Part shown: piece after piece, positions 10,918 to 23,981 of the stretch
Layout of the letters: the number at the start of each line of letters is the position of its first letter
How positions within the stretch are numbered: the first letter of the stretch is position 1
Assembly: GCA_023614405.1 (NCBI GenBank)
Contig: CM042687.1
Coordinates: 235,192,292-235,256,291 of the forward strand
DNA: 64,000 bases
Origin: Avena insularis
Taxonomy: Eukaryota; Streptophyta; Magnoliopsida; Poales; Poaceae
Direction of reading: 5' to 3'
Program-made: the position numbers and the translations under genes
The notes under the pieces: generated by a model
Database searches by the model: none
Seen by the model: the letters and a program-made list of their open reading frames with translations, nothing else
Told to the model about the DNA's origin: nothing

Positions 10918-13230
10918 ATGACGGTCCCATATAGAGCGATCTACAACTCATCAGCGACAGAGAGTCACCTCCTCTTCGGCACCTTCGACTTCACCGCCCA
11001 CTCGCCGGCCACCCTGAGGGATTTTGAGTCCGTTGGCGACGGACTCGAGATGCTGTTCGGGAGCTTCTGCTTTCAGGTGGGGCAGACCAGCACTCTCCAC
11101 CTCCCAGAGCGGGTGCCACCACCATCCATCAGGCCCACTTTGTGGGTCCCACCTATTAGCGCGTTACACGTGTCGACAAACGAGTCAGACAACAGCAGCA
11201 GCTGCAACTCAGATCTATGCGGCCCTCCCTCAGATGAAGGAACCTACGGTTCCGGATCCGAAAGCTGCGGCAGCACCGACGCATCCACGGACATTACCTA
11301 TGCGTCGTGGTCATCCAAAACGAAATAGACCTACCACCAGGTTCGAGTGCACCCAACCCGCCTCTCAACCCGCAAGGTGAGAACGGAGGAAACGGGGGAG
11401 ATCCGCCGCTCAGGCCCAACGAAGGCGACGCTCAAGCCTACCAGAAGATCAACCTCAACGAGGAAGGCTGGCCCCAAGCACGCTAAGCCGTGGTAGGCAA
11501 CATCATCCGACCCGTGAATGATTCACGAGATCTACTGATGGCCTACCACCTCCTCCTCATCAACGAGCATAAACGGTAGGTGAAGCTGGTGGAGGTGCTT
11601 GACAAGCGTAAGCAAGCGGCTTCTGAATCCAGCGTGCGGCAAGCTGCGCTCTCTGCTGCTGGCGGCTCCAGTTCGCATGGCAACAAAACCAACAAGCATC
11701 TCTCCCGCACGGAGCACATGGACCCCGCCGCGCGATGCAAAGTTACCAGGGCCCTCAACACATCCTTCATGATGATGGACGTAAACGGCAATGTCATGCC
11801 GAAAACACCGCAGGCTGCGATCATGGCGTACAATACATATCTCGCGTCCCATCCATCTCCGGTGGGTGACCCGATGAGCGCCATGCACAAGTCTGCGCTA
11901 GCTGGTCTCGGACTCGTTGGAGCCGCGCTCCATGACGAAGCTCCTGCGGAGCCAAATAAAAAATTTGTGGTCAAGTTCACTCGCAGCCCTACGCCCTCAT
12001 CAGAGGAGGACGAGCACGATCTTCCCCGACATCACAAGAGCCCACGGCGCCGCAGTAGCGACTACGACGCTCGCAACAATCTCACCCAACGCAAGATCGA
12101 CAAGGCACGTGCTAAACGCGCATGCTCAACTGAATCCGACGAGGAAGACGATGGAGAGCTGTGCGGAGCCAGATGCTTCAGCAGATCCGTTTGGCGAACG
12201 AGAATGCCTAAAAATTTCAAGCTCCCTTTGGACACTCCGAAGTTCGACGGTACGCAGGACCCAAAGGCCTAGCTCAGTGACCGCCTCTCATCCGTCAAGC
12301 TGCACGGCGGAAATAGGAACACAGCCTTACGATGCCTTCAGCTGCAGCTCACAGGCGCAGCTAGGATCTGGCTCAGCAGCCTGTCCTCCGGCTCCATCCG
12401 AAGCTGGGAGGTGCCGGCATACAGCTTCATCCACAACTTCAAGGGCATCAGCAAGAGGCCAGCCTCGATCGAGGAACTGCGAGCCGCCACCCAACGTACC
12501 GACAAATCCATTCGCTCGTACATATTATGCTGGTCCCATATCAAGAATTCCGTCGCACATATCTCCGAAGAATGGACAATCGACGCCTTCAAGGATGGTG
12601 TCAAGCGCCCAGACTTCAAGGAAGAACTTGGGCGCGTCAAGCCCAAGATGCTCGACCACCTCATGGACATTGCCAATCGATGGGCAGATGGCATGGATTC
12701 CGTCCATCGAACGCATTCGGATGACGAGGACGACTACGGCCGCAGGAGAGAATGCCGCAACAAACAGATCTCGTGCGTCTCCGATGACCGCGACGGAGTC
12801 GACATGGTCGCGGCTGGATACGCCGATCGACGCAATGATAGCAACCGCAGCAGCGGATACCACTGAGGCAACTATCGTGACGGAGGGCAACCCACACAGA
12901 CATGGCAACATCGCAACCGCGATGACGAGCCTTCGGCATACGACAAATTGTCTGGTCCTTGCACCATACACTTCTACATCGACAAACAGGACGGCAATAA
13001 GAAGGTCAACCACATGCTCAAGGATTGCCTCGAGTTCCAGAAGCTCAGCGAGGGTCTCACCCAAATACGGCGGCAGATCGTAAATCCTGGGTTTGGACCC
13101 ACACCCGTACCAGGTGCATCGCACGGAGCTCCTCCACCACCACCCATTGGACCGTCAAATCCAGCGATCGCACCAGCACCAAATAATGGTGCGGGCGGAT
13201 ACCCGCCACCAGAAGGGTCCCTGATGATCT
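10918..13230 (+). pseudogene. Gypsy-1 gag polyprotein (broken)
   Basis: Gag would form the virus-like particle and bind the element RNA. The likely start is ATG at 10918 (MTVPYRAIYNS), just after the primer site. A long variable, acidic and basic N-terminal region is followed by a retrotransposon-gag core (PF03732-like) at about 12218-12740, which reads FKLPLDTPKFDG and later WLSSLSSGSIRSW. A zinc-knuckle-like C-x2-H...H-x4-C (CTIH ... HMLKDC) lies near 12960-13030, then a proline-rich tail. Damage includes a stop near 11327, frame changes between about 11330 and 11580, a TAG at 12270-12272 where Gypsy-2 has TGG, and a stop near 12864. The homologous region of Gypsy-2 confirms the reading. 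Confidence 0.85.
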
Positions 13231-14014
13231 AGAAGGGGCGCCCAACAAACAGGGTGCAAAAGAAGATCACCCGCCAAGTCAGCCTGGCGGTGACCACCCC
13301 ACCGACCATCCCTGAGTACCTCAGTGGCTCGGAGTCTTGCAGCACGTCGATTGTTTGGATCACCCATGCCAGATCCCTCGCCCAGGTCATGCTGCCCTGG
13401 TGCTCGAGGTGCAGATCGGGGGGTTCAAGATGAGACGCGTCTTCATGGACGACGGCAGCAGCATCAGTCTGATGTTCCCCAGCACACTCGCAGTGATGCG
13501 GATCCCGCTGTGCAGCCTGGAGCAATCAGACACGATGATCCACGACATAGTCCCAGGGAAGGGCATATATCCCTAGGGGAAGATATGGCTCGACGTCATC
13601 TTCAGCCAGCCTGAAAACTTCAGGCGCGAGCGGCTGGAGTTCGAAGTGGTGGACTGGCCATCATAGTACCACACCATCCTCGGGCGCGTGGCATTCGCAA
13701 GATTCTTGGCAGTACCGCACTACGCGTATCTGCTACTGAAGATGCCAGGACCTAGGGGCGTCATCACCATCCAGGGAAGCTTCACCCGATCTGACCACTG
13801 CGATAGAGATTTCAACAGAATCTCCGAGTCGTCCGGCATGCAGGAGGAACTCACAAGGCTTCGAGAGGTGATAGACAACGGGGAACCCCCAGTCACCAGG
13901 AAAAATGCACCTAACATTTCATTCGACTCCACGGTCAACACAATTAAGGTGCAGGTCCACCCGACGAAAGCCTCCAAGACGGCGTTGATCACCAGCGACC
14001 TCAGCCCCACATAG
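13231..14014 (+). pseudogene. Gypsy-1 aspartic protease region (broken)
   Basis: The retropepsin-like domain processes Gag-Pol. The active-site loop is near 13443-13475 (VFMDDGSSISLMF). Gypsy-2 has DGGS in the same place, so the usual D-T/G-G-S is changed here to DDGS. Stops at about 13574 and 13666 break the domain. It continues to a TAG at 14012-14014 that occurs at the same position in Gypsy-2 and Gypsy-3. The region upstream of the active site carries the DHPCQIPRPGH-type strand seen in all three Gypsy copies. Confidence 0.8.
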
Positions 14015-15450
14015 AAAAGCACGCTCGTCGAATTCCTCCGTGAGCGCTAGGAAATCTTCGCCTGGTGTTATACGGACATGCCAGGAGTTCCCAGGGAATT
14101 CGTCGAGCATGCACTGAATGTGTTCCCTGACGTGAAGCCAGTCAAGTAGTCGATCCAATGACTATCCGAACCAAGAGCTGAAGCCGTTGGAATCGAAGTC
14201 AACAGACTGCTCGATGCCAACTTCATCCGGGAAATCAAGGAGAGCGAGTGGCTGGCCAACACCGTGCTGGTCCCCAAAAAGGACACGGACATCCTGCGGA
14301 TGTGCGTGGATTTCACATCGCTCAACAAGTACTGTCCCAAGGACCACTTCCCTTTACCGCAGATCAATCAAATCATCAATTCGACTGCAGGATGCAAGAA
14401 AATCTCCTTCCTTGATGCCTACCCAGGCTACAACCAGATTCAGCTGAAGGTCGAAGATCAGGAGAAAACGACGTGCATTACGCCGTTCGGCGTGTTCTGC
14501 TACAACACTATGCCCTTCGGGCTGAAGAATGCAGGTTCCACGTATCAGAGGTGCATGTAGGCGTGCCTAAAAAACCAGATAGGTTGCAGATTCAAGTCTA
14601 TGTCGACGACATAGTAATCAAGAGCAGGGAGGCCAAGCTGTTGATCAACGATCTCCGCGAGACTTTCGATAATCTTGATCACTACAAGATCAAGCTAAAA
14701 CCAGAAAAGTGCGCCTTCTACGTCCCATCTGGCCAACTACTCGGCTACTTCATCTCCCAACAGGAGACCGAGGCGAATCCGAAGAAAATCAGGGCCATAC
14801 TGCCCATGGAGAAGCCGAAGATTCTCAAAGGTGTCCAACAGCTGGCCGGGCGGATCGCGGCACTGAGCAGATTCATCAGCTGCATGGGTGAGAAGGCCCT
14901 ACCCTTTTACTAGCTACTGTGCAAGGCGGACAAGTTTGAGTGGACATTCTAAGCAGATGCCGCATTTGAGGACCTCAAGCGGCTGCTCTGCACCTCACCC
15001 GTCCTGGTCACACCTAAGGAACGAGAGCCTTTGCTGCTATACATCGCAGCTACGCATCAGGTGGTAAGCACCGTACTTGTGGTCGAACGACCCGAAGATG
15101 GCAAGACCCATGGGGTCCAACGCCCAATCTACTACCTCAGCGAGGTACTGACTCCAACAAATAAGAGGTACCCTCACTACCAGAAGCTCGCCTACGGAGT
15201 ATTCATGACGGCTCGTCGACTGAGCCACTATTTCCAGGAGCATCAAATCATGGTCGTCAATGACTGCCCACTTTCCAACATCCTGGACAATCCCGAAGCA
15301 ACGGGACGAGTAGCCTTGTGGGGCATCGACTTGTCTTCTCTAAATATAATCTAAGAATGGTGCAAGGCCATCAAAACTCAGGTCCTCCCTGACTTTCTCG
15401 TCCGCTAGATGGAACTCCAGCTGCCGGACACTCCGGACATGCCGCAATCA
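14015..15450 (+). pseudogene. Gypsy-1 reverse transcriptase and first RNase H (broken)
   Basis: The RT copies element RNA into DNA. Recognisable blocks are the VPKKD/MCVDFTSLN region near 14270-14320, FLDAYPGYNQI, ITPFGVFCYNTMPFGLKN, and the catalytic YVDD at 14599-14610. Next come the thumb, connection (PEKCAFYVPSGQLLGYF) and an RT-linked RNase H-like segment (LLLYIAATHQVVSTVL, about 15031-15354) that lacks the usual acidic residues. Stops include TAG at 14048 (TGG in Gypsy-2), 14146 (CAG), 14560 (CAG) and 14912 (CAG), and TGA near 14158 (CGA). A one-base loss shifts the frame near 14583. Degeneration of this first RNase H is usual where a second RNase H is present. Confidence 0.88.
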
Positions 15451-15830
15451 TGGACGATGCACTTTGACGGCTCCAAGGCGAGGCTGGAGCAGGGGCCGCG
15501 TCATACTGACTACCCCTCTGGGCGACAAGATGAAATACGTCCTTCGGATGAAATTTCTCACCTCCAATAACGAGGCCGAATACGAGGCCCTCATCCATGG
15601 CATGAAGATGGCCAAGATCTGTGGTGCAACGCACCTCGTTATCTATGGTGACTCGAACCTTGTCGTCCAGCAGACGATGAACGAGTGTGACGCTCACAAC
15701 GCCAACATGATCGCGTACCGCGTGCTCTACAACTCACTCAAAGGGGACTTTGACGGCTGCGAGCTTCGGCACGTCAAAAGGGAAAGCAACGAAGAAGCCG
15801 ATAGACTCGCCAACATCGGCTCCACCTGCG
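15451..15830 (+). pseudogene. Gypsy-1 second RNase H (aRNH type, frameshifted)
   Basis: A second RNase H domain between the RT module and integrase is the hallmark of Tat-lineage elements, acquired from an archaeal-like RNase H. It reads MHFDGSK (first Asp) near 15458. A frameshift near 15480 is followed by NNEAEYEALIHGM (Glu), VIYGDSNLVVQQ (Asp) and ESNEEADRLAN (Asp). All four acidic positions are therefore present but not in one frame. A TAG at about 15406 (TGG in Gypsy-2) also separates it from RT. Its role would be removal of RNA during minus-strand synthesis. Confidence 0.8.
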
Positions 15831-17257
15831 CATGGGTACCACCAGGTGTGTTCCTCGAACAAATCTGTGTACCCTATATCAAGAGAAAATTCCCAAAGGG
15901 TTCAACCTAAGAAGCAGAGCACTCGGGGGCTGCACCACCTGAAGGACATGAGGGACCTGAAAAACTCGACACCGAGGCCGAGCTGGTAAGCCTGATGTAG
16001 GTCATGGTGATTGAAGTGGCATGGACATAGCCGTACCTTCGGTACCTGATAAACAAGGAACTTCCCGATGACCTGACAGATGCCCGACGTATATCTCTCC
16101 GGTCTATTGCCTTCACCATTCACAATGGCGAGTTGTACAAGCGCAACATTTCGGGTGTTCTCCAAAGGTGCGTCACCATCGGTGACGGCAAAACCATCCT
16201 CCAAGACATCCACGAGGGCATCTGTGGCCATCATGCAGGCAGCCGCGCCCTAGCCGCCAAAGCTCTACGAGCTGGATTCTACTGGCCAACATCCATGAAC
16301 GACGCCAAGGACATCGTCCAAAGGCCCAACGCCTGTCAGAGGTACGCAGACAAGCCACACGCACCAGGATCCAAGCTAAGGACCATACCATTGGCCTGGC
16401 CCTTCGCCCAATGGGGCCTCGACCTGATCGACAAACTGCCAAAATCCTTGAAAGGAGGCCACGTCTTCCTCCTGGTCGTAGTTGACAAATTCACCAAGTG
16501 GATCAAGGCCATGCCTGTCACCAACCAAAGCGGCAAAACTGCCGTCAAGTTATTCGAGTCCATTGTCTATAGGTTCGGCATGCCACACAACATCATCACG
16601 GACGACGGATCGAATTTCATCTCGAAGAAATTCCAAGACTTCCGCGAGAACCTCGGCATCAACATATCATACGCCTCCGTGGCGCACCCACAGACCAACG
16701 GATAGGTCGAAAAGTCCAACGGCCTCATAGGCAACAACATCAAGAAATGCCTATTATGCCCGCTCGAAAGGCTTGCGGGAGCCTGGGCAGAGGAGCTACC
16801 CTTCGTCCTTTGGAGCCTGCGTACAACGCCAAACAGCTCAACCGGCTTCATGCCCTTCTTCATGGTGCATGGAGACAAAGCCGTGTTACTCGCCGAAGTA
16901 CACCATAAGGCCCCACGGGTCGTTGCTTACAACAAAGCCGAATCATCGGTAGCACTCGAAGACGCCGTCAACACATTCGACGAGGCACGCGATATCGATG
17001 TAGCTCGCTCAGCAGTCTATCAACAAAGCCTCCACAACTATCACGGTTGTCGGCTGCGCCCAAGGTCCTTCATCAAAGGATACCTCGTCCTACGACTCAA
17101 GCAAGAATGGCCGAAGAAGCTTAAGTCACCCTGGTAAGGACCCTACATCGTCACAGAAGTCATCCTAGGTGGCGCCTATCGCCTCATGAACATCGCATCA
17201 GGAGTCGAATACTCCAACCCCTGGAACGTCACACGCCTGCAACTCTTCTACCCCTAG
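15831..17257 (+). pseudogene. Gypsy-1 integrase (broken)
   Basis: Integrase inserts the DNA copy into the chromosome. The HHCC zinc-binding segment is near 16205-16350 (HEGICGHHAGS ... NACQRY). Here the first Cys of the pair is lost (RPNACQ against RRCNGCQ in Gypsy-2). The catalytic core has WGLDLIDKLP (Asp), IITDDGSNFISKKF (Asp) and PQTNG-stop-VEKSNG (Glu retained after a TAG at about 16704 that is CAG-derived). The C-terminal part ends YSNPWNVTRLQLFYP with a stop at 17255-17257. Further stops lie near 15909, 15999, 16029 and 17136. Core order and spacing are otherwise normal for a Ty3/Gypsy integrase. Confidence 0.85.
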
Positions 17258-17482
17258 TTACCCTTCACTTTCAATAAGGCTACTCAGCCAAGGCTACTCA
17301 GCCGAAAAATGTACCTCCTCGTTACGTTATGAATAAAATCTAAGTTCCTTGGCCCAAATATATTTTCACCTTACATTATTTCTCGCTAAATATGCTCGGG
17401 GGCTATGCCTCACCTCACGACCTCGTCGACTGAGGACAATGCATACAACCTGAGTAGCTGACCATGCCAGGCTAACGAAAAG
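17258..17482 (+). other. Gypsy-1 spacer after pol
   Basis: Noncoding. It contains ATGAATAAAATC near 17328, a possible poly(A) signal matched by ATGAATAAAGC in Gypsy-2 near 59655. It also contains a polypurine-tract-like GCTCGGGGGCT at 17394-17404. AAAAG at 17478-17482 is the left duplication of Copia-2. Confidence 0.55.
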
Positions 17483-19159
17483 TGAAGGGAATATGCCCGA
17501 GAGGCAATAATAAAGTGGTTATTATTGTATTCCTTATTTATGATAAATGTTTATTTTACATGCTATAATTGTATTAATACGGAAACGTTAATACATGTGT
17601 GTTTAATAAACAAAAAGGAAGTTCCTAGTTATGCCTCTCTTATAAACTAGCTCGTTGATTAACATGATGATCAAAGTTTCCTGATCATGGACATTGGATG
17701 TTGTTAATAACGAGGTCACAACATTAGTATAATGATGTGATCAACATTCATCTGAAGTATAGCATTACGATCGAAGTCATTGAGTTTATATTGCTATAAC
17801 AACTTACGAAGTGATCCTAATCCTTAGACCATGAGATCATGTCAATCACTAACACCGGAAGAGTTTCTAGATGACATCAAACGTCACACCGAAACTGGGT
17901 GATTATAAAGATGGCTTCAGAACTACTAAAGTGTTATGTTGAGACCCATGGATCGAGAGTGGAATTTGTTCATCCCGATGACGGATAGATATGCTTTGGG
18001 CCCTCTCGGTGATATCACATTGATTAGCTTGCAAGCAAGTGATTTGATCACTAGAATGTTATATCACGGGAACGAGAAAAGAGTGCATGTCGGTAACGAG
18101 ATCAAATTAGGTATGGAGATACCGATTATCGAATCTCGGACATGTAATATATCGTGAAACAAAGGGATTAAGATACTAGCGTAAAAGGTTCACACGATCA
18201 CAGAAGTCATCGTTGAATGTGTGGGAGTCAGTATGGATCTCCAGGTCCCGCTACTGATTATTGATCGGAGAAGGGTCTCGATCATGTCCGCATTATTTGC
18301 GAACCGTAGGGTGACACACTTAAGGGATGCCGACACCATTCGGAGCAAATGATATGCCAGAAAAAGAAAAGGAAAGCGCAGGAATTTATTTCACTAGACA
18401 CCGGAACTGTTTCGGTTGAAATTGCTGAAACTGGTTCTGCATGTGAAATGGAATACTAGCAAGGGGTTTTATGTGAATGTTTGTTAATTAAAGTAATTAA
18501 CAAAATTCTGAATAAATAAATAAAAGATTTTTATTTAAATGAGAGCTTGCATTAATTTTGGTGGAAAATTAATGCACGTGAGTGGAATTGTGAGTGGAGA
18601 GGTTTTTATGTGAGTGGAGCTTCCACCACATGAATGAGGGAGAGGTGGGGGAACCCTCCATGGCCGGCGTCCATGCCCCCTTGGGCTGCCCCCCTCCCCT
18701 ATAAAAGGACCCCCTCCTCTCACTTGTCTCTCACACCTCCTCGCGAAGGATCTCTCTCCCCCCTTTAGAATTTCCCCATGGTCTCGGATCAGCGAGATAC
18801 ATGTTCCCGGTGGCTTTTTATGGAAGGATTTGTTGCTTCCGCTTCTTCGCTGGAGCGAGGGCGCGGAGGTTGTCGGGGTACCCATACGTGTGTGCAATCA
18901 CGGATGCACCACTCCTTTGAGGTGCTGGACTTGATCGTGCTGGACCGGCTGGACCAGATGGACTTCATCACGATCTTGAGATCGACAAGCGTTCGTCTAC
19001 ATCATCCACGAGTACAACCTCGTTAACGCTATTCGGTCTTCTAGGGTATGTATTCTATGGATGTATATCCACCCGTTGCTTGTATCTAATAGATAGATCT
19101 GGGTACATAGTTGTTCCCATCGTAGGAAATTTTTTGTTTTCTATGCTGCGAACCCTACA
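17483..19159 (+). repeat. Copia-2 5' LTR
   Basis: A 1677-bp LTR, very similar to 23997-25649. A TATA-like CTATAAAAGG lies near 18699. The short open stretch at 17936-18157, repeated at 24450-24671, is part of the LTR and is not a gene. Confidence 0.92.
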
Positions 19160-19160
19160 G

Positions 19161-19173
19161 TGGTATCAGAGCC
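19161..19173 (+). other. Copia-2 primer binding site (initiator Met tRNA)
   Basis: TGGTATCAGAGCC starts one base after the 5' LTR. It matches the 3' end of plant initiator methionine tRNA, the standard Copia primer. Confidence 0.92.
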
Positions 19174-22100
19174 GGATCTATGCGTAGATGCTTTGCACGA
19201 GTAGTACACATATGAGTATGTGGGCGATGATGATCATTTTATTGCTTCTTAGTTGTACTTTGGATATTGGTGGCATAGTGGGATGAAGCGGCCCGGACAA
19301 ACTTTACATGTCTTCGCACATGAGACCTGTTCCACGCTTGACATGCAACTAGTTTGCATAAGTGGCTAGCGGGTGTCTGTCTCTCCTACTATAGTCAATA
19401 TCTAATTTGCAACGAGTTGTCAACAATTTGGTTATCCTCGTTGTGGTTCATGTTCGTAGGTAAGAACGGTTCTATCTTCGAAAGCCCTAAGCCACGTAAA
19501 ACTTGCAATGGACAAATTAGAGGTGTCTAGTTTAGATTGTTGCTGGGCTAGTGTTATGATATGGTGATGTTGTAAGTAGAAGTATGAGATGATACTCTTA
19601 CAACACACATAGCGTGTAAGTTCCATAGACCTTGGCCTTACACATAAAGGTATGATAGAGATCATACCACGGTGCACATGATGGAGATCATATGCGGGAA
19701 CCATATCATTTCACCTATTAACATGAGATGTTTGAGTGCATCTTATATTGCTATTTCAGCGTTTTATTAGCATAATAGATGATCCCTCATTTAAATATCA
19801 AGATAAGAATGTGTTCTTCCTTAAGTATGCACCGACAATGTTTCGTCGCTTCAAGGCATCACGTGATGATCGGGTGTACTTGAATCCACAAGCATATCTC
19901 GGGTGTAAGACAGTTACACACGTGAATACTAAGGTTCTTACTTGGCGAGCCTAGCATGTACAGACATGGACTCAGAACACGGACCGAAAGGTTAAGCATG
20001 AGTCATATAGTAGATATGATGCCCATTTGATGCTCGCCTTTGAAGCTACACCGACTCACGTGATGATCGGACTTGGTGTAGTGGATTTGGTTCATGTAAT
20101 CCCCAAAAAGACACGAGGGATGTCGTTTTTGAGTGGGAGTTCATTTCTAATTTGGATTAGTAGAACTCAATTTATCATAAATTAAATCAAAGTGAATTTT
20201 CATAATTTGTTGTAGTCATTGGCATTCGTTCAACACCTTATGCATAGTTGTAATTGAGATAATAGAACTATAGAATTCTGGATATATACTTTACGAACTG
20301 GTATCGTATTGTGTTGAGTGTCAATCTAAAGTTTAAAGTCCTATTGCAAACTTTCAGCAAAATTCTATTTACTCCGTGAAATTTAATAATTGGTATTAAA
20401 TCAAGAGTAACAATTCCAGTGTTAGTATCTTAAGTATCATGTTTGCCTCCATGATTCTTGATTGTTTTAATATCAAGTTTATCTAGGAGCTGAAAGAATT
20501 GTTTCAGAAACCATCATGTGTGACAGATATAACGATATCTGAAACAATGTTTTGGTTGCAATATGATAGAGTATAATATGTGTTCTCATATAGGATGAGA
20601 ATTTACAAAGGTTGGAGATGCTAGACATCCTAATCATCCAAAAGGGTTTTGGAAAGCAACATTATACTCACGATTCTCATTTATAAGCTACAATAGCTTG
20701 ATCATGAAAGTCGTCATGATAAGGACGAATAGAAGATGTATGTAAAGTGTTTACTACACTAAAAGATTACTAAAGAATGGATTTTAAAAGAATACCGATC
20801 ATTTTGATGATGGTGATCTACTTCAAAGTGCAAGTCCAAAGGTATTATTATTTTAATATACACGCTTTGGACTATGTGTCATGTATATGGCGCCACTTTT
20901 GATGTTGATAGATTCTTTTAAAAAGGAAAAGGAAATGCTGAAAGAGAATCTATAAAATATATTTGGCAGAAAATAAAAGATTGGAAATATCCAATTTAGG
21001 TATATAGATGATATACAGGTTATGGTTGTATTATTTTCTTGTTAAACAATGTGGTTCTTGGGTATTGGATACCGAATTGGTTGGTATGAAATTTCATACG
21101 GAACGACGCAATTCATGAACCACAATGGCCTAAGTAACTAGCAAGAGAATATGTGAGATTTGTTTTAATAATTGTTATTTAAATCAGGTATTATGAGAAC
21201 AAAGGTTGTTCAAATAATTACCATATTCCATATTAGATGGCTGATATACAAATCTAGTTGGAGAGATCACATCCATAAAACCTAATGCTAAAATATCGCA
21301 AGACAAATGGTTGAAAGATCACTTACGAAGTGACATCGCCGTTTAAATTATATTGGAAAGAAAACATGAAGAATCTCCATATTCATGGATTTTTGGAGTC
21401 TTTGATTTGATCAAGTGACGCTTGTGAGACTTTCCTCGGGATAATTAAAAACTTCGTTCAAAGGCCAAAGAAGAACGAACGACTAAAATAATGGAATTTA
21501 TACATATCCATGTATGTAGTTCATTATTTATAGTCGTAAGCGATGGGTTTCAACTTCATATACTTTCTCCGGAAATTTGAGTGAATGTTCACTTAATGAG
21601 AATGAAGTATGAAATATTTGAAAATGTTTCAAAGACTTTCAAGATAAAGTGGAAAATCATTGTAACAAGAAAATAAATGGTTTATGATTTTATCATAAGG
21701 GATTTGTTTGAGTTACAAGTGTAACAAGAAAATAAATGAATTATGATTTTATCATAAAGTGATTTATTTGAGTTACAAGTTTAGCAAAACACCTAGATTT
21801 ACATATCCCGAAACACCATAGGAATACGGAGTGTTTGAGATTTGTAATGAAACCTTATTTGACATGGTTGAATCAAAGGTGTTATTGATAAAACTGCCAT
21901 TATGTTTTAAAAAGATTAAAGCTTTAGAGACTTCCGCTTTTTACACTGAAAAGAGCTCCATCTTGATCCGTTGAAATGACACCATATGAGTTATGGTTTG
22001 GGCTAAAACCCAAGTTGTCATTTCTTAAATTTTGGTATGCTAAACATAAGTAAGATGTTTACAACCAAAGTCGGATGAGCTTGTCTTTGTAGGTTATTTC

Positions 22101-23981
22101 GAATAACAATTGGTTATTCCTCCATAACACCGAGGACAAAAGGGTTTGTCGCTTGAAATGTGAAGTTTCTTGAAGAAGGAATTTTTCATAAATGTTAAGT
22201 GGGAGGACAATAGAACTTTGATAAGGTTAACGAACCTTAGCTAAATGTGCTGAGTTGCATAGCGCCGGAAATGGTTCTGGAGGCTGCCATAATGCTCATA
22301 GCTTATGTGCCTCAAAGGTTGCGGTCACGGAGGTCTAAAGTTCCTATTGAACCAAGAAGGTCGGATAAACAATCAAATGATTGAGATTTGAGAGTAAATC
22401 ATTATTGTTTGACAATCATGAACCGACTACATGCAAAGAAGCGAAGATGGGCCCTGACTCCATCAAATGGCTTGAAGCCATAAAATCTGTGATAGTTCCA
22501 TACACGAGAAATCAAGTTTTGAACATGGAAGACCCTCCGGAAAGGTGTAAAAACCTATCGGTCACATTTGGATCTATAAAGAAACAGACATGGATGTTTT
22601 ACATCTATGAAATAGTCGACATATCGGTAAAGTATTTTCCGACAATGTTCAAGGAGTTGACTATGACAAGATTTGATCTTTCATAGCGATATTTAGTCTA
22701 GACAGATTAAAGTAGCAACGACTACATATAATTTGTTATATGGTAGATGAATAAATAAAACAAAGTTCTTCTAATAGAATGGTTACCTAGGACGTGTACA
22801 TGACACGGTCCAAAGGGTTTTGTTAAATTCAAAGGATGCTAAAAGGACATGCAAACTTCAATTGTTGAAGTAAGCATCGCGAAGTTTGAATCTTCACCGT
22901 GATGAAAAAGAGTTTTCATCAGGAAACGATGAAGATGCTTGCATTTGCAAGAAATTAAGTGGGAGCGCTAAGACATATTTCTAATACATTTTGTGAAGGA
23001 CATCTTGTTGATTAGAAATGATGTATCTTTTATTGACAAATGTTAAGAATTTCATTTCGATGAAATACTTAGGCAAAACCCGAATATTTAGCATGAATGT
23101 CTATGACTGTGACGCTAATATAGTTGTGCCAAATGTACATATATGAGATATTGAAGGAGTTCAATATAGAGACGACAAGAAATGGTTCTTGTCGCATGGA
23201 AAGGAATTGAATCAAGATTCAAGTGTATTGACACTTGATAAGTGAAACAAGATTCAAGTGCTTTGACACTTGATGAGTGAAATCACGAGAATGTTTTGAT
23301 CAATCATACCATGATATGTACACATCCAGATATGTCCTATGCTCTAAGTGTTATGAGCATATACCAAAATGAATCATAAAATGATCATTGGACGATAGTG
23401 AGGATATTCTTATGATCTTTTGGAAGAACTAAGAATATATTTGTGTAGAGGTGACAAACAATTACAAAATTGTAAAGCGTTACATTGATACTAGTTTTGT
23501 CGCAAGATACAAATTAAGTCTATCTCAATTTAAACTATGAGTGGCACAATGAAATGGAAAGGAGTTTTCATGATGGATTTGGATGTATTCCAAAGTTAAG
23601 ACATTGTGACGAATACTACAACAAAAGGCTAAGTATATGACTGCTATAGTAGCAGCAAAGGAGAGAATTTGTGTCAAGTAGTTTGTTATCAAACTAAGGT
23701 GTTGTTCGCAACGGGTTAACACTAAAGATATATTGTACGACAATAGTATCGACATGGTTTAACCCCAAGGAACTAAAGGTCTCACCAAAACACCAAATTT
23801 ATACAATGCCATGTCATTGGAGAATGAGTGATGCGTGGAGACGCAAAGACATGCAAATACACACGGACCTGAAAGCATCAGATCCGTAGATTATGTTAAC
23901 CACTTGCAGTTGCGTATATGGAACACCAGAAAGCCATAGGTGTTCAATACGCAAAGTTTTCAAACTAGATTATTGTCTCTA
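19174..23981 (+). pseudogene. Copia-2 internal region, relic gag-pol
   Basis: Only fragments of Copia polyprotein can be read, in normal order. The integrase C-terminal motif TPYELWFGLKPKLSFLKFW is near 21977-22035. An RT N-terminal fragment lies at 22381-22686 (PDSIKWLEAIKS ... NQVLNMED), with later RT/RNase H traces at about 23330-23620. Stops and frame breaks occur every few dozen codons. No zinc knuckle, DTGS protease or YVDD could be read. The 5' leader is similar to leaders of Angela-type elements. Because the LTRs are far better preserved, the coding region was probably already dead when this copy inserted, and it would have been copied with proteins supplied in trans. Confidence 0.75.

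Noticed and set aside
17936..18157. Open reading frame repeated almost identically at 24450-24671
   Set aside because: Both lie at the same place in the two Copia-2 LTRs. Conservation comes from LTR duplication and the peptide matches no family I know.
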